From NCBI GenBank assembly GCA_038277395.1, contig CM076193.1, positions 179,170,469-179,234,468 on the forward strand: a stretch of DNA of 64,000 nucleotides, read 5' to 3'. This stretch comes from Dryocosmus kuriphilus. Its lineage: Eukaryota > Arthropoda > Insecta > Hymenoptera > Cynipidae. How positions within the stretch are numbered: the stretch's first letter is position 1; the number at the start of each line of letters is the position of its first letter. Below are positions 21,175 to 33,141 of the stretch, piece by piece. A program made the translations under genes and the position numbers. Below the pieces are notes generated by a model. It worked only from the letters and a program-made list of their open reading frames with translations. It had not been told where the DNA came from and did not search any database.

Positions 21175-22280
21175 TCTCTCTTATTTTCCCCTGTCCCTCT
21201 CCTCTCTCTCCCCTTCCCCCGACTTCTTTCCTTTTATTATCTTTTCCCCTTCTTCATCCTAAATCCACCACTCCCCATCTATCTGTACTCTTCCGTACTC
21301 TACCCACGTTCTTTCTCCCTTCTTTTTTTCTTCTTCCGCCCTCTTCCTTAACTGATACTGCATCTTCCTTTCCGACCACGTCAAATCATCCTCTATTCTC
21401 TCCACACTACCGTATACTACCGTATAAAGCTCTTTTCTTAGTCATCACTTCCGACTTATCATCCCTGCTCTTCAATTTAACCAGCGCCATTTGCCCTTCT
21501 CTTTCTCCTTCCCTACCGATTCTTCTTACTTCCTCTACTTCCACATTCGCCTTTATCCTTTTTAGTATTTCCTCCACTCCTTCCTTCAATTCCTTACCCT
21601 CTACTCTTAAACCCTTCACCACTATATTCCTTCTTCTTTCCTCTCTCTCCTTCCCCTCTATCCTTTTCTCTAATTTTCTCAGCCTTTCGTTCTCCCTACT
21701 CCCATTTCCCTCCCCTCTGCTGTCCTGCTTTGAGCTTTCTATATTCTCTATCCTGTTCTCTAACTCTTCTATTCTGTTTTTTTTTTTCCTGTTCCTGTTT
21801 TTCCAGCTTCTTTTCCAAACCTTTCATCCTTTCCTCCAAATTTTTTCTTATCTCTTCCCATTTCCTCATCTCTTTCTTCACCTCAGCCATTTCCCTTCTA
21901 ATCTCCTGTTTTATCTCCTCCCCCCTTTTCCCCTGCTTCTCCTCGTGCTCCCTCATCACCTCCCTCATTATTTTTCTTATTCTTGTTGAATCTTTATCCT
22001 CCGTTTTTTCCTCTCCCTTTTCCTCCTCTTCCTTCCTAGTTTTTTCCGGCGGCGTCTTGAACATCCTTTGTTGCTTTCTCACTATTTCTAGGTCCCGTTC
22101 CTCCTTCTCCTCACTGCTCCCTCTGTCTTCCCTCTTTCTCTTGATAAATTCCTCTATCGATACCAAGCTCTTCGCCCTCACTCTCTCCCTTTCCAGTGTT
22201 TTCCTGTACTTCCCCCTTGTCTTTCTCTCTTTCTCCTCACCTCTCGGCGTAGAAAATACCTCCTGCTCAGCTTTATCCAT
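21175..22280 (-). pseudogene. LINE E3 ORF1: coiled-coil/RRM RNA-binding protein (frameshifted)
   Basis: The first piece (22280-21696, 194 residues) starts MDKAEQEVFSTPRGEE and is a very long charged coiled coil. A frameshift in the A-run at about 21777-21788 separates it from the RRM-like part (RRNIVVKGLRVEGKE, VEVEEVRRIGR, ALVKLKSRDDK; to about 21440). A second shift leads to RIEDDLTWSERKMQ and a C-terminal block WVEYGRVQIDGEWWI that ends at TAG 21259-21261, where relatives have Trp. Beyond that stop the frame runs on without interruption into ORF2. Confidence 0.78.
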
Positions 22281-22979
22281 TCAATGGTTCTCTCCCTTAC
22301 GCCTTCTTTTCTTACTCGCTCACAAACTGTCAAAACCCACTTGTCACTCTCAACTCTTAATAATTTCCCTTCCAGTATCCAGGAAAACTAATTTCCCCTT
22401 AATTCCAAAATCCCCGGTAACAACTGTATTAACCACTCCAATAAAACCCTGTCAACGAACTAAGTCTGGTATCACACTTGTTACACTCTGTTCTCTGGAT
22501 GGCGAACCGGGCATAACTGGATAACTCGAAAAACTCAATAATTTCTCCACTCACCTACAGGATCAGGACCCGTTTTCCATTATACGTATATCAGTTACTC
22601 ACACCTGTCACACTGCACAGCAAAAATCCACCTTTTTCGCGACTACTATTGTTTTATTTTAACTGTAATAATTTCGCATCAATTAATTTAATATCTGGGA
22701 TGTCAACTCAGCTTAGAAAGTATACAATCTCTTTTTTGAAGCCAACTTCTGTCATCAAAAGTACCTTTCACAACTTGATCATCGAAAAGTCAACTTTCGA
22801 CGTCTGCATAGCATGGCGATTTTGGCCGATTACACGTTGCAAAGACCTCAGACCCTTAAACTCACCAGATTTCCGGAGCTGCTCGACTAAGCCAAACCAA
22901 CCGGACCCGGACACCACTTTGTACACTACGTCCACTCAAGTTCATAACACGCACAACCTCTCCACAAAACACCACTCCC
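22281..22979 (-). other. 5' UTR of LINE E3
   Basis: This 700-bp stretch lies between the 5' target duplication and the ORF1 ATG. It is less purine-skewed than the ORFs. No long frame on the sense strand was seen. It should contain the internal promoter of the element, but no specific motif could be identified. Confidence 0.6.
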
Positions 22980-22992
22980 GTATTCGTTACTT

Positions 22993-23240
22993 GTGTCTTA
23001 AAATTCCAAACCACGTACTTTTAATGAGATTATTACATTTGAATTTTTTATTAAAATTACAAAAGAAATTATTTTACCTAAGGCTCTATCGACCTTAAGA
23101 AATAGATTCTCATCATGACAATCGCGCTCGATAATTAATATTTTTTTAGACACATTGTAGATTGGTAAAGCTTCTTGTGATTTTCCAAATTTTCACAATG
23201 CAGGATTTTGATTCTTAAAACTAAAGCGATGAGTCTTATC
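22993..23240. other. Spacer between LINEs E3 and E2
   Basis: AT-rich sequence of about 250 bp with no gene, repeat or structure recognised. Confidence 0.4.
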
Positions 23241-25250
23241 AATCAATCAATCAATGTTTATCTATACTCTCTCCCTTTTACGGGTTTAAGAGTCTTCACC
23301 AAACCATTACAAGTATCTATACATCCAGTTCCTTATATCATACCTTATCGCTATCTTATTGCTAATATGTACAACCTTTAATATTCTTTACTCTTATATT
23401 TGTACGCTTGCGATCGAGAACAGGACTTTCGTTTCCTCTTGCCTTTACCAATCTATCATTGATATTTTCTTTCTCGACTCTACTTTATACATTCACTTAT
23501 ATCATGAGACCTTTCCTTTCTCTTAACTTTCCAACTTCTTCATCCATCCCTTCCACTCTCCATTCCCATTCAGAATCTCTTTCACTCTCTCTTCTACACT
23601 TTTCTCTTCCTCTTCATCACCTGTAAACCTTTCCAACAAATGCAGCCACGATTCTTGCTCATACCCACATATTCTACACCGATTCTCCTCCTCGTTCATC
23701 CAGCTACTCTCTCTTACTCCCTCTCCCATTCTAAATCTCACCATTCTGCTATATTTACACTCCTTCTTTAACTTCGTCAAATATTCTGGCCCTCCTTCCC
23801 ACCTTACCATCTTGTATCAACTATTTTACCTTAAACTCACGACTTTTGCACATCTTCCCTCCCCTTGTCTCGCCAAAATACCGTTCTCTATTCCTTGCCA
23901 ATCTCTATTCTGACCATTCATACTCCATTCTCTCCTATTTCCTATTTCCTATTTCTCTTCCTATTTCGACCTACCCATGTTCCCCCTTCTCTCTTATTCT
24001 TCCACCTATCTTTCACACACTTGTGCGATCTCACTTCCTTCTCCCTTCCTTAGTTTCTCTTCAAAATTCCAAGCCCTTTTTAGCTGTTTAACTACCATTT
24101 TTTCTCGACCTATCTCTTCCCTCAAAATATAACCTGGGCAGCTCCATTCCACCCCTATGACCCATCTCAAAAATCATCCGTGCATGCTTTCCACTCTCTT
24201 ATATTCTTTACATCCCCAAACTTCCATTCCATAACTCACCACTGACCACTGACCCATACTCCCATTCTCCAATCATCCTTGAATCTTCTCTTTTCCCTAT
24301 GACCCACACTTGGACCATTACTTTACTATTAATACTATATCGTCCGCGTATGCTGACGAATATAGCTGATAGTTTTCCAGTTTCGTTCCCCTTTTTCCTT
24401 CCCTTGCCTATTTCTCCTCTAATGGTCTTAATTCACATCCCTGCCTTAGACCCCTTCCCGTCAAAGCTCCTCTCCTTTCTTTTTCCCTATTCTTACCTTC
24501 ATCCTAGTTTCTATAAATACCTCTTTTGTCCCTTCTACTAGACTTTCTTCTATTCCTCTCTCTTTTAAGGCCTTCCATAGCATCCTCCTGTTGACCGAGT
24601 CAAACGCCGCCTTCAAATCTACAAAAAGGGTGAGCAGTTTTCCTTTTTTCTGACCTAAGTTCCTGTTCACAAAATAGTTAAGCACATAAATTTTGTCTGT
24701 TGTCCCCATCCCTTTTCTAAAGCCCGCTTGGTTGTGCGATATGCTTTCCCTTTCTTCGACCTGCCTTTCCAGCCTTTTCCTGAGCACCTCTGCATAAACT
24801 TTGTTACCGACTGACATGATTGTAACCCCTCTATAGTCTTACACATTTTCCCCTCTCCTTTCTTCATCACTAGTACTATCACCACTGACCGTCATACTTC
24901 TGGCCATCCTTCTCCTTGCCATACCTTATTACATATCCTCCACATCTCTTCTCTTACCCTTTCCCCACCATATTTCAGTACTTCGTTCTCGATGCCATCC
25001 TCTCCTGTTGCCTTGTTTCGTTTCAATCTTGCGATTGCTCCATTTATCTCCTCCCTCCTCTGCAACTACCTTCCTTCCTTCACCCACCACTCTTTTTCCC
25101 ACACCAACTAGCAATCCCTTAAAGTATTCTGTCCACTCTCTTATTTTTATTTCCTCGTTTATGCTCCTCTTTCTTCCTCTTCCGCATAAATCACTTCCCA
25201 TTCCCTCCCTTACTTAACCGCTTTCTCCACCTCTTCCACGTACCTTTGCG
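23241..25250 (-). mobile_element. LINE E2, 5'-truncated copy of the E1 family
   Basis: The 3' end carries the same CCCGTAAAAGGG hairpin as E1, followed by a short (ATTG)n tail at 23242-23256. The sequence follows E1 closely up to about 25250, where it breaks off in the ORF2 linker and AT-rich satellite begins. ORF2 pieces include KAAFDSVN (motif A, about 24600) and YADDIVL (about 24345). Relative to E1 there is an internal deletion of about 260 bp near 24320 and a smaller one near 24425. The knuckle (CRICGYEQ...H, 23523-23810) has lost its last Cys (F). Truncation at the 5' end is typical of LINE insertion. Confidence 0.85.
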
Positions 25251-27365
25251 TAATTTTCTTTTTCGTTAATTTTTATAATAATCGGCGTGGAATTTTTATA
25301 TTCGGTATTTTTGTTCTTTATTCTTTATTAGTCTCTATATAATTAACTAATAAATAATTATATATTTAATTTCTTATTTCAATATTTATTTGCTTCAATT
25401 TTAAATATCGACAATTTTGCATTTTCACAAACTTAAATTTTGGCTATTTTAAATTTCGGGAATTTAAGAATTTGAGTGAAATAAATAATTCTTTATTTGC
25501 ATATTTCGCAATTTTCTTTTCTGTTAATTAGTATTTTCGATGTTTATTTTTTCATTATTTTTGAGTAGTCCCTTTATAATTAATTAGTTATTAATTAAAT
25601 ATTTAATTTTTTAATTCAAGAACTATTTTCATCAATTTTCAATATCCACAATTTTGAATTGTTACAATTTTAAATTTAGGAAATTTAAGAATTTGGGGGA
25701 AATTAATAATGAGTTATTTTTATAATTCGTTAATATTATAATTCACAAATTCTTAGTCTCTTTATAATTAGCTAATGAACAATTATATATTTTTCATTTT
25801 TCATTTCAATATTTATTTCCGCCAATTTTAAATATCACAAAATTTTGCATTTCGACTACCTTAAGTATCGGTAATTTTAATTTCGGGAATTTACGAAATT
25901 TGCGTGAAATAAAGAATTCGTTAATATCACAATTCGCAAATTTTATAAGTAATAAAATTGTAATTTCGGATATTTTTAAATTCGTTATATGCATATTTCC
26001 AGATTTTAAATTTTCGACAATTAAAAGTCTTGTTATTTTAAATTTTTGAAATTTTGTAATTCGTAAATTTTAATTTGTATATTCGACAATTCTCTTTTTC
26101 ATTAATTTTTATAATAATCGGCCTGGGAATTATTATCTATATTCGGTATTTTTCTCGTTATTTTTTATTAGTTTCTATATAATTAGCTAATAAATAATTA
26201 TATATTAAATCTTTACTTTCAGTATTTATTTTCGTCAATTTTAAATATCGACAATTTTGTATTTCCAGAATTTGGCACAGTTTGGCGGGAAATTTGAATT
26301 TTTGATTTCTTAATAGCGTTTCCTCGATTAAAAGCGAAACCGTGCATTTGACCAAAAAACAGTTTAAACAAAATTTGTAAAACTTCTTAATCTGAACAAA
26401 CTTATTTATCATAATTTTTTTGTATCCTGAATATTTTGGCGGAAAACCACAGTTCCTTATTTTTAACAACGTTTTCAAGATTAAAACAAAAAGAGTGCAT
26501 TTTATCGAAAAACGTTTAAGAAAAAATTTGTAGGCTTTTTTTTGAGAGAAACAATTTTGGTCATACGTGTATTTAGCGTATCTCGCATAGTTTAGCCGGA
26601 AAATTTATTTTTAATTTTGTCAAAACAGTTTTTTATTTTCTAATTCAAGATTTATTTTCATCAATTTTTAATATCCACAATTTTGCATTACTACAATTTT
26701 AAAATTAGGGAGTTAAGGAATTGTGGGGGGGGGGGAATTAATAATTAGTTAATTTTATAATTCTTTAATATCATAATTCACTAATTTTATAATTCGGTAA
26801 ATTTTAATTTCGGATATTTCAAGACATTAGTCTCTATGTAATTAACTAATAAAAAATTATATACTTAATTTCATATTTCAATATTCATTTGCTTCAATTT
26901 TAAATATCGATAATTTTGCATTTTCACAGTCTTAAATTTCGGCAATTTTAAATGTCGGGAATTTAAGAATTTGAGTGAAATAAATAATTCGTTTTTTGCA
27001 TATTTCGAGATTTTTACTTTTCGACAATTAAAAACATTTTTTTATTTTAAATTTAGCAAATTTTACTATTCATCAATTTTTATATACCGCAATTTTCTTT
27101 TCCGTTAATTAGTATTTTCAATGTTTATTTTTTCATTATTTTTGGGTAGTCCCTTTGTAATTAATTAGTTATTAATTCAATACTTAATTTATTAATTCAA
27201 GATTGTTTTTCATCAATATTCAATATCCAAAATTTTGAATTATTAGAATTTTAAGTTTAGGAAATTTAAGAATTTGGGGGAAATTAATAATTAGTTATTT
27301 TTATAATTCGTTAATATTATAATTCAAAAACTCTTAATCTCTTTATAATTGTTTGTACTTTAATA
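25251..27365 (-). repeat. AT-rich dispersed satellite, reverse orientation
   Basis: Phrases such as tagtctctatataattaactaataa, caattttaaatatcgacaattttgc and aattcgttaatattataattc recur irregularly (about 25329, 25566, 25760, 26169, 26829, 27146, 27337). They are the reverse complement of the array at 51.8-53.7 kb. A run of ten G lies near 26727. No gene was seen. Confidence 0.65.
26260..26640. repeat. ~155-bp degenerate tandem repeat, 2-3 copies
   Basis: The phrase (g)tttggcggaaa with a downstream ttcaagattaaaa...gtgcatttnacc block recurs at about 26280, 26435 and 26590. The copies differ widely, so the array is old. It interrupts the AT-rich satellite. Confidence 0.5.
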
Positions 27366-28565
27366 CCCTTTATTATTTTTCGAGTTTGGTTACCAGTTGC
27401 TTCTGAGTATTGCGGTTAGAAATTCTGAGGCGGTTGTTGTCATTGGGGATGGTTTCCTGAATTTGGGCTGAATTGTTATTGTCGTCGTCAAGTCGAGTAA
27501 AAGTTCGATCACTGTTTGCTATGGCAAGTGGCGAGATTGCCTTTTGTGGGGGGGGGCTCCGTGGCTTCAAGGGTCTGGCATTGGCCTTGGGGTGGAGTTT
27601 TAGTTGCCTGCGTGGTCAATTGTGTCTCTCGGGTGATGGTGTCCCTGCATTTAGTAGTTTTCAGTTTGCTTCTCGAGCCGAGAAGACGCGTTAGTGCAAC
27701 CTTAGTATTGTGTCGTTCTCGCGAGTTATGTTGAGTGAGTACTAGTGACACAGTCAAGTGAGTTCTTGAGACTACTGTGCCGTTATGTTCAGTGATTGCC
27801 TTGATTAGTTTCAGTGATTGCAGTCCATTAGTTCTAGTAATTTCAGTGAATATTTAGTTTAAGTCGTTGGATTCTGTGCCCGCTTTACCCGACTCGATTA
27901 TCCTCCAGTGTTGCGGAGGGGACGAGTCGGATGACATACACCTCCAGTTGCGTCGGGATCGATTGGTTGATGTGAGCAACAATCGTGGTCGACGCTTCCG
28001 GAGCCTACATCGTTTCTAATTTTCCAAAAAACACTTTACATATTCATGGGATCGGGATCTCGGGGATTTCTGGGGTGAGTCGCGGGTGTTGGAGGGGGAT
28101 TGACTGGACTCTGACGGTTGACGGTTGTACCCTCGGTCATCCATGCCAGATCGCTCAGTAAGTATGACAATTCTTTGCCAAGAATAGAGAAATCATAAAC
28201 ATTTTTTGGTCCTTCGAGCCGGATAGTGGGTTAGCGGGGAAGTTTTAGGTTGATAATAATAAACATGTCAGATTCTTGAATTTGACATTCGCCTTTAAAA
28301 TTATATTCGGATATATGGATTAGCGAGGGTGCAAAAAGTGAAAGGATTTCTGACTACAAGACTGGTGATGAGTGCGTGCTTGGGATTGCCGCTGATCTTT
28401 CCCGATTTTTTGTCTGACGGCGTGATGAATCGGCCTGCTCCTAAATGTAGACAAACAATTTATATTCCGTAAATTACAATTATGTTTTTTTTGAACGCAA
28501 GTTGAATAGAGCATGCACTCATCTTGGACAAAGGATATAGACTAAGGCCTTGAGGGCGGCGTGAC
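27366..28565. other. Higher-GC unique block, no recognised gene
   Basis: This 1.2-kb block differs in composition from the flanking AT-rich repeats. A stem-loop is visible at 27889-27930 (CCGACTCG with CGAGTCGG, and an inner CCTCC with GGAGG). A minus-strand frame at 27373-27570 ends beside an AATAAA signal, but nothing else supports it. Repeated cagtga strings at 27730-27850 recall untranslated parts of retrotransposons. No domain is recognisable. Confidence 0.35.
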
Positions 28566-28569
28566 GTAC

Positions 28570-29279
28570 GGACTGGCACTTGTGAACCTTATGCCCCGCT
28601 GCATAACGCCAGATTGGCACCTGTGAACTTTATGCCCCGCTGCATAACGCCAGATTGGCACCTGTGAACCTTATGCCCCGCTGCATAACGCCAGATTGGC
28701 ACCTGTGAACCTTATGCCCCGCTGCATAACGCCAGATTGGCACCTGTGAACCTTATGGCCCGCTGCATAACGCCAGATTGGCACCTGTGAACCTTATGCC
28801 CCGCTGCATAACGCCAGATTGGCACCTGTGAACCTTATGCCCCGCTGCATAACGCCAGATTGCACCTGTGAACTTATGCCCCGCTGCATAACGCCAGATT
28901 GGCACCTGTGAACCTTATGCCCGCTGCATAACGCCAGATTGGCACCTGAAACTTATGCCCCGCTGCATGCCAGAACCTTGAACCTTATGCCCGCTGCATA
29001 ACGCCAGATTGGCACCTGTGAACCTTATGCCCCGCTGCATAACGCCAGATTGGCACCTGTGAACCTTATGCCCCGCTGCATAACGCAGATTGGCACCTGT
29101 GATATGCCCCGCTGCATAACGCCAGATTGGCACCTGTGAACCTTATGCCCGCTGCATAACGCCAGATTGGCACCTGTGAACCTTATGGCCCCGCTGCATA
29201 ACGCCAGATTGGCACCTGTGAACCTTATGCCCCGCTGCATAACGCCAGATTGGCACCTGTGAACCTTATGCCCCGCTGC
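28570..29279 (+). repeat. 41-bp minisatellite, about 17 copies, running into a gap
   Basis: The unit gattggcacctgtgaacctt followed by atgccccgctgcataacgcca repeats every 41 bp from 28570. Most copies are identical; some have one to several missing bases (for example near 28860, 28950-28980 and 29100). There are no variable spacers. The array ends only because the N run starts, so the true length is unknown. Frames reading through it are repeat artefacts. Confidence 0.95.
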
Positions 29280-29779
29280 NNNNNNNNNNNNNNNNNNNNN
29301 NNNNNNNNNNNNNNNNNNNNNNNNNNNNNNNNNNNNNNNNNNNNNNNNNNNNNNNNNNNNNNNNNNNNNNNNNNNNNNNNNNNNNNNNNNNNNNNNNNNN
29401 NNNNNNNNNNNNNNNNNNNNNNNNNNNNNNNNNNNNNNNNNNNNNNNNNNNNNNNNNNNNNNNNNNNNNNNNNNNNNNNNNNNNNNNNNNNNNNNNNNNN
29501 NNNNNNNNNNNNNNNNNNNNNNNNNNNNNNNNNNNNNNNNNNNNNNNNNNNNNNNNNNNNNNNNNNNNNNNNNNNNNNNNNNNNNNNNNNNNNNNNNNNN
29601 NNNNNNNNNNNNNNNNNNNNNNNNNNNNNNNNNNNNNNNNNNNNNNNNNNNNNNNNNNNNNNNNNNNNNNNNNNNNNNNNNNNNNNNNNNNNNNNNNNNN
29701 NNNNNNNNNNNNNNNNNNNNNNNNNNNNNNNNNNNNNNNNNNNNNNNNNNNNNNNNNNNNNNNNNNNNNNNNNNNNNNN
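29280..29779. other. Assembly gap (500 N)
   Basis: Exactly 500 N, the round size used for gaps of unknown length. The left flank is the 41-bp minisatellite; the right flank resembles the spacer of the satellite at 54-57 kb. Confidence 1.
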
Positions 29780-29935
29780 TTATTCTTGAAATTCTTTCAT
29801 TCCCTCATAATTCATGTACAAACATGTATTGTAAGTTACTTACATATTTTAACAAGTTTCCTGAATTTACCAAAATTTACAAAAATTTTTAACTTCACTT
29901 TTTGGTATATGGATGATTAAGCAGATTCAACCTAG
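29780..29935 (+). repeat. Decayed spacer of the 150-bp higher-order satellite
   Basis: The order attc(t)tgaaattcttt, cctcataattca, gtacaaacatgtattgtaa, ttaccaaaatttacaa and gattaagcag matches the AT spacer found repeatedly at 54.3-57.1 kb, with many single-base differences. It stops before the GC-richer monomers. Confidence 0.65.
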
Positions 29936-31270
29936 AAGGGTCCCCTTTTTTTTTTTTAATTCCAAATTCTTTTAAATTTTTTTCACCTTCCTACAAATCG
30001 ATATTTTATCCTTGAGTTAGTTTTGCTCTGCCACCCTAATGATTTATAAAGAAAAAAAAATCATAGCGCCTGCAGTAAGTCAAAGCCCTGTTTTTACTTC
30101 AAATTCTTTCAATCCACTATCATCATGAGACGTAAATTTAATAACCCTGACGGCTTTATGTAAAAACTTGAGTAATATAGCAAGGTTTTTTAAATTTATC
30201 ATACTTTCATAAATTCTTCTACTAAAAAAATGAAAATTTTTACGGAACTTTCTGCTGACAATTGGGGTTTCCTTCTGGTTCTTTGGGAAAGCAACAATAA
30301 TTCCATTTCTTTCTTTAACACCTTAAATCTCCTAAAGAATTCTTGTTTGGAGAAAGAACCCCTGATTTTCTTCATAATTAACAAGAATTTTTACAGATCA
30401 CCAAGTCCTTTCTTTCAAAATATTTCTTTTTGCTTCAAATCCCTTTTTTCGGTTTTCTTCTGTTATTCTAATTCTAGTTTTTTTGTATAAAATTGGAACT
30501 TGTTCCTTTACTTTAAATTAGAAAATATAACTTTTCCCCTTTAGGACATTTTTTTTTAAAGAAATCCATTTATTCTCTCAGCTTTTCCGCCTAAATTTGT
30601 ATGCATCCCGAAAAAGTTTTATTTTATTTAAAAAACTGAAATACAACATTGTAATATCATACTGCAAAAAAAACAATTCATGAGTTTCGCAAAAAAAATC
30701 AAAACAAACATGTGAAATAAAAAGGGTAAAACGGATTTTTAACAAAATGAATTTACCACCCCTAAATTTTTCGTTTCTCAATTTATCAATTAGCGATTTT
30801 ACATTTTTTTGTAGCAAACCACCTAATTTTTTTCCTTTCTTTAATATTTTTCATATCTGTAAATTTATTTAACTTATTATTCTATTTCGTTCTCACCTCG
30901 CTTTTACTGTTTAATTTTACAAAGATACAAAATCTTTTTTTTTATGATACGCTGGCTCAAATGCTAGCCGCCCTAAACTTTTTTTCAATTCAAATATCTC
31001 TTTTTTTCATAAAACATTAACATTCCTTCAGGTACATATAACATTTTTTTGGACTCCTATCTTAAACGGCGATATCTATTCCCAATTCGTCGATAAGTGT
31101 TTTGATTGTGATCATTGTGAATTTCGTGGCTATTTGTCATAAATTTTAGTATTATTCGATCAGGAAAAATTTCACAAAAAAACCCTTTTTAAATTTTTCT
31201 ATTAAATATAGATAACTACTTAGACATTTAAATATAACAATTTCAAGCTAATTCCTTTTGCTGTTAGGGC
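29936..31270. other. T-rich stretch, no gene seen
   Basis: Long T homopolymers and a generally AT-rich composition; no coding signal, repeat unit or element end recognised. Sequence quality may be low, as the neighbouring duplicated segments show many single-base indels. Confidence 0.4.
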
Positions 31271-32080
31271 CCTTTGATCATTTTATATTTAATTATTCTG
31301 AAGAAGTTTGTAATAATTTATATCTAATTTTAAAAGGTGCGTCTTGATAGCTTAACCTAGCAGTTTTTGTAAATTTTGAGTTTGATAATTGATTGTCAAA
31401 GAAATCTTTTAAAAAGTTTTAATATTGTTCTACTATCATTGGGATATTGAGTTTATTGTGCAATAGTTTAGTCTTGGTTTCCCGGTTTTGCATCAAGGGC
31501 CATTCTTAAAGATTTTTTTGGACTCTCTGAACATTAATGATATTTGTTTTAGAAGTATTGCCCCAGATAGGACAGCATATAGCATATTGGCCTAACAATC
31601 ATTTTATACGTTGTCAACTTATTCTAAGGTTATTTTACTTTTCTGATGTAACATTAATATAATTGGTTTAAAAGTCATAAATGCCCTTGCTCTTGTTATT
31701 TTAAGTCCTGGGGTAGGTTAGTTTATTATCTACATAACCCCTAAATATTCAGCTACTTTTTTGGGGTCTAGAAATCATCATACATTTTAAGTTCCGGAAA
31801 TTTTTTATCACTAGCGTTAGCAAGAAGATCACAAAATCATCTTAGGCTATTAATCTTAATCTTCCAACGATGGAAGTACTCCCCTAATATTGTAATGTAT
31901 TTTCGCAGCCTACTTATCGCTACTCTCTTCGTCTCGATGCTGCATATAGGGAGTGTGTTAAATTTCGTGCTTATAAAGTCTGTAAGGCGAGCTAGCTACT
32001 GAACTGTGGGGTGACTTTTACGGAATCCAAATTGTTCCGGTATAATTTGCTTTTCCGGATTCTCATGTATTTGTAACCTA
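31270..32080 (-). pseudogene. Jockey-type reverse transcriptase remnant
   Basis: In minus-strand translation, over several frames, the strings IIPEQFGFRKSHPTVQ and LARLTDFISTKFN (RT palm region) appear at about 31960-32045. KYITILGEYFHRWKIKIN follows, then KMIVRPI and, one frame over, YAICCPIWGNTSKTNI at about 31560-31600. These match the conserved order of Jockey-clade LINE ORF2 proteins. The catalytic YADD block is deleted and many stops and shifts are present. No element ends were found. Confidence 0.7.
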
Positions 32081-32335
32081 TTTAATACGCACGTCTAGAT
32101 AAACGATAATTTCGATCGATCGCGCAATCTTCACTCACTTCGTCGCTTGAAGACCAAAGGAAACCAATTTTCACTCGCAGCGATCGTCCATTCTATCAAT
32201 TGAATATGTTTCGCGTCTCCGGGCCTTAATACCAACCCTTTCCCTCTCGAAGTTTTCGAGAGTGGGGGTACTCTCTCGATTCTCCTTTTCGCCTGTTCCA
32301 AACCCTGCATCTCGTAGCAAGGCATATTTCCTACT
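32081..32335. other. Unassigned segment between Jockey remnant and gene copy
   Basis: A minus-strand open stretch (32131-32325, containing KRRIERVPPLSKTSRGKG) is present but no family is recognised. A small hairpin (tcgagag/ctctcga) lies at 32256-32279. Confidence 0.3.
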
Positions 32336-33050
32336 TGGGGGGATCATTTTGGAATTACAATTTTTTTTAACCTGACAAAATTAAGGTTCCTTTCCTAAGA
32401 AATAAAAATTTTAGGGGTCCAAATGTTTTAAAAACCCGGTGTATATTTTTTGGAAAATTTATTAATTTTCCAAATTGCGAAATTGTTTTAACACAGCTAT
32501 TTTTCCAATCAATTTGCAAAGAACACACTGTAATCTGTATTTTTTTACAGTTTAAGCCAAGCTCGGAGAAAATAAAGTAAAACCATATACCCCCACCAAA
32601 CGGGATCTCCCCTAGGGGTTACCTCGAATTGGTGCCCAAATGTACCCGTTCTATTTCCTGGAGATCCCCCCTAAAAATATCCAAGTATTCACGACCAATT
32701 TCAGGGGGTCACGAAAGGTTAACCTCCCAGTAAATTATTGTCCCGTGCATTATCATTAGACCACCTCACAACGAGGGCCCCTCACCTGAATAACGGCCAA
32801 AAACTGGCCACAAGGCCCCTAATTCGGCCACGGGCCCAAATGCGTACAAGGCAACCACACATAAAAATAAACATCAAAAAATATATGTAAATTCCTGAAA
32901 AAACGGAAATTTAAAAAACTTACTTGGTATTTTTTTTTTTATTTCATTCAGAATCTGTGGATTTAACGAATTTAGTTGCTGTGAAGGAATTTTTTTAAAA
33001 AATTTAACTTTTTAGTTTTCTAGAAAAATCCTAGGCCTTAAGAAATATAG
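32336..33050 (+). pseudogene. Decayed inverted copy of the secreted Pro/Ser-rich protein gene
   Basis: This plus-strand stretch aligns by eye along its whole length with the minus-strand sequence 16525-15800: the end of the intron (gtatattttttgg, tttttttacag acceptor), exon 2 (ccaagctcggagaaaat; caatttcagggggtcac; cacaacgagggcccctca; cacaaggcccctaa), the 3' UTR (aaaaaatatatgtaa, attcctga) and downstream (cattcagaatctgtgg; tttctagaaaaatcc). The exon 2 equivalent (about 32544-32860) has in-frame stops and small indels, and exon 1 with the signal peptide is absent. It keeps the Pro-rich character. It is either an old segmental copy or a badly assembled one. Confidence 0.7.
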
Positions 33051-33141
33051 GAAATAACCGTGCGAATTACTGTGGGTTAAGGGGGGGCCATTTAAATTTA
33101 AAAAGGCTTTTTAAGGGGAGGCATAATCTTTCGGTATTAAA

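Larger units (their letters stand above)
17620..22979 (-). mobile_element. LINE E3, full-length and best preserved
   Basis: A perfect 13-bp target duplication, GTATTCGTTACTT, flanks the element at 17607-17619 and 22980-22992. The 3' end has AATAAA followed by a (GAA)n tail (17614-17637); the 5' UTR is about 700 bp. It carries ORF1 and an ORF2 whose endonuclease and RT domains are continuous for 758 residues. It is related to but distinct from E1/E2/E4. The perfect duplication and long frame suggest the youngest insertion here, although RT motif C is altered. Confidence 0.92.

Noticed and set aside
27373..27570. 3' exon of a host gene on the minus strand
   Set aside because: An AATAAA signal follows the stop, but the frame is low-complexity and no upstream exon or splice acceptor could be supported.
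28570..29279. CRISPR-like array
   Set aside because: The 41-bp units are contiguous with no variable spacers, and the setting is a eukaryotic genome. It is a minisatellite.
29250..29789. Frames crossing the N runs (also at 57045-57753)
   Set aside because: They consist almost entirely of unknown bases and carry no information.
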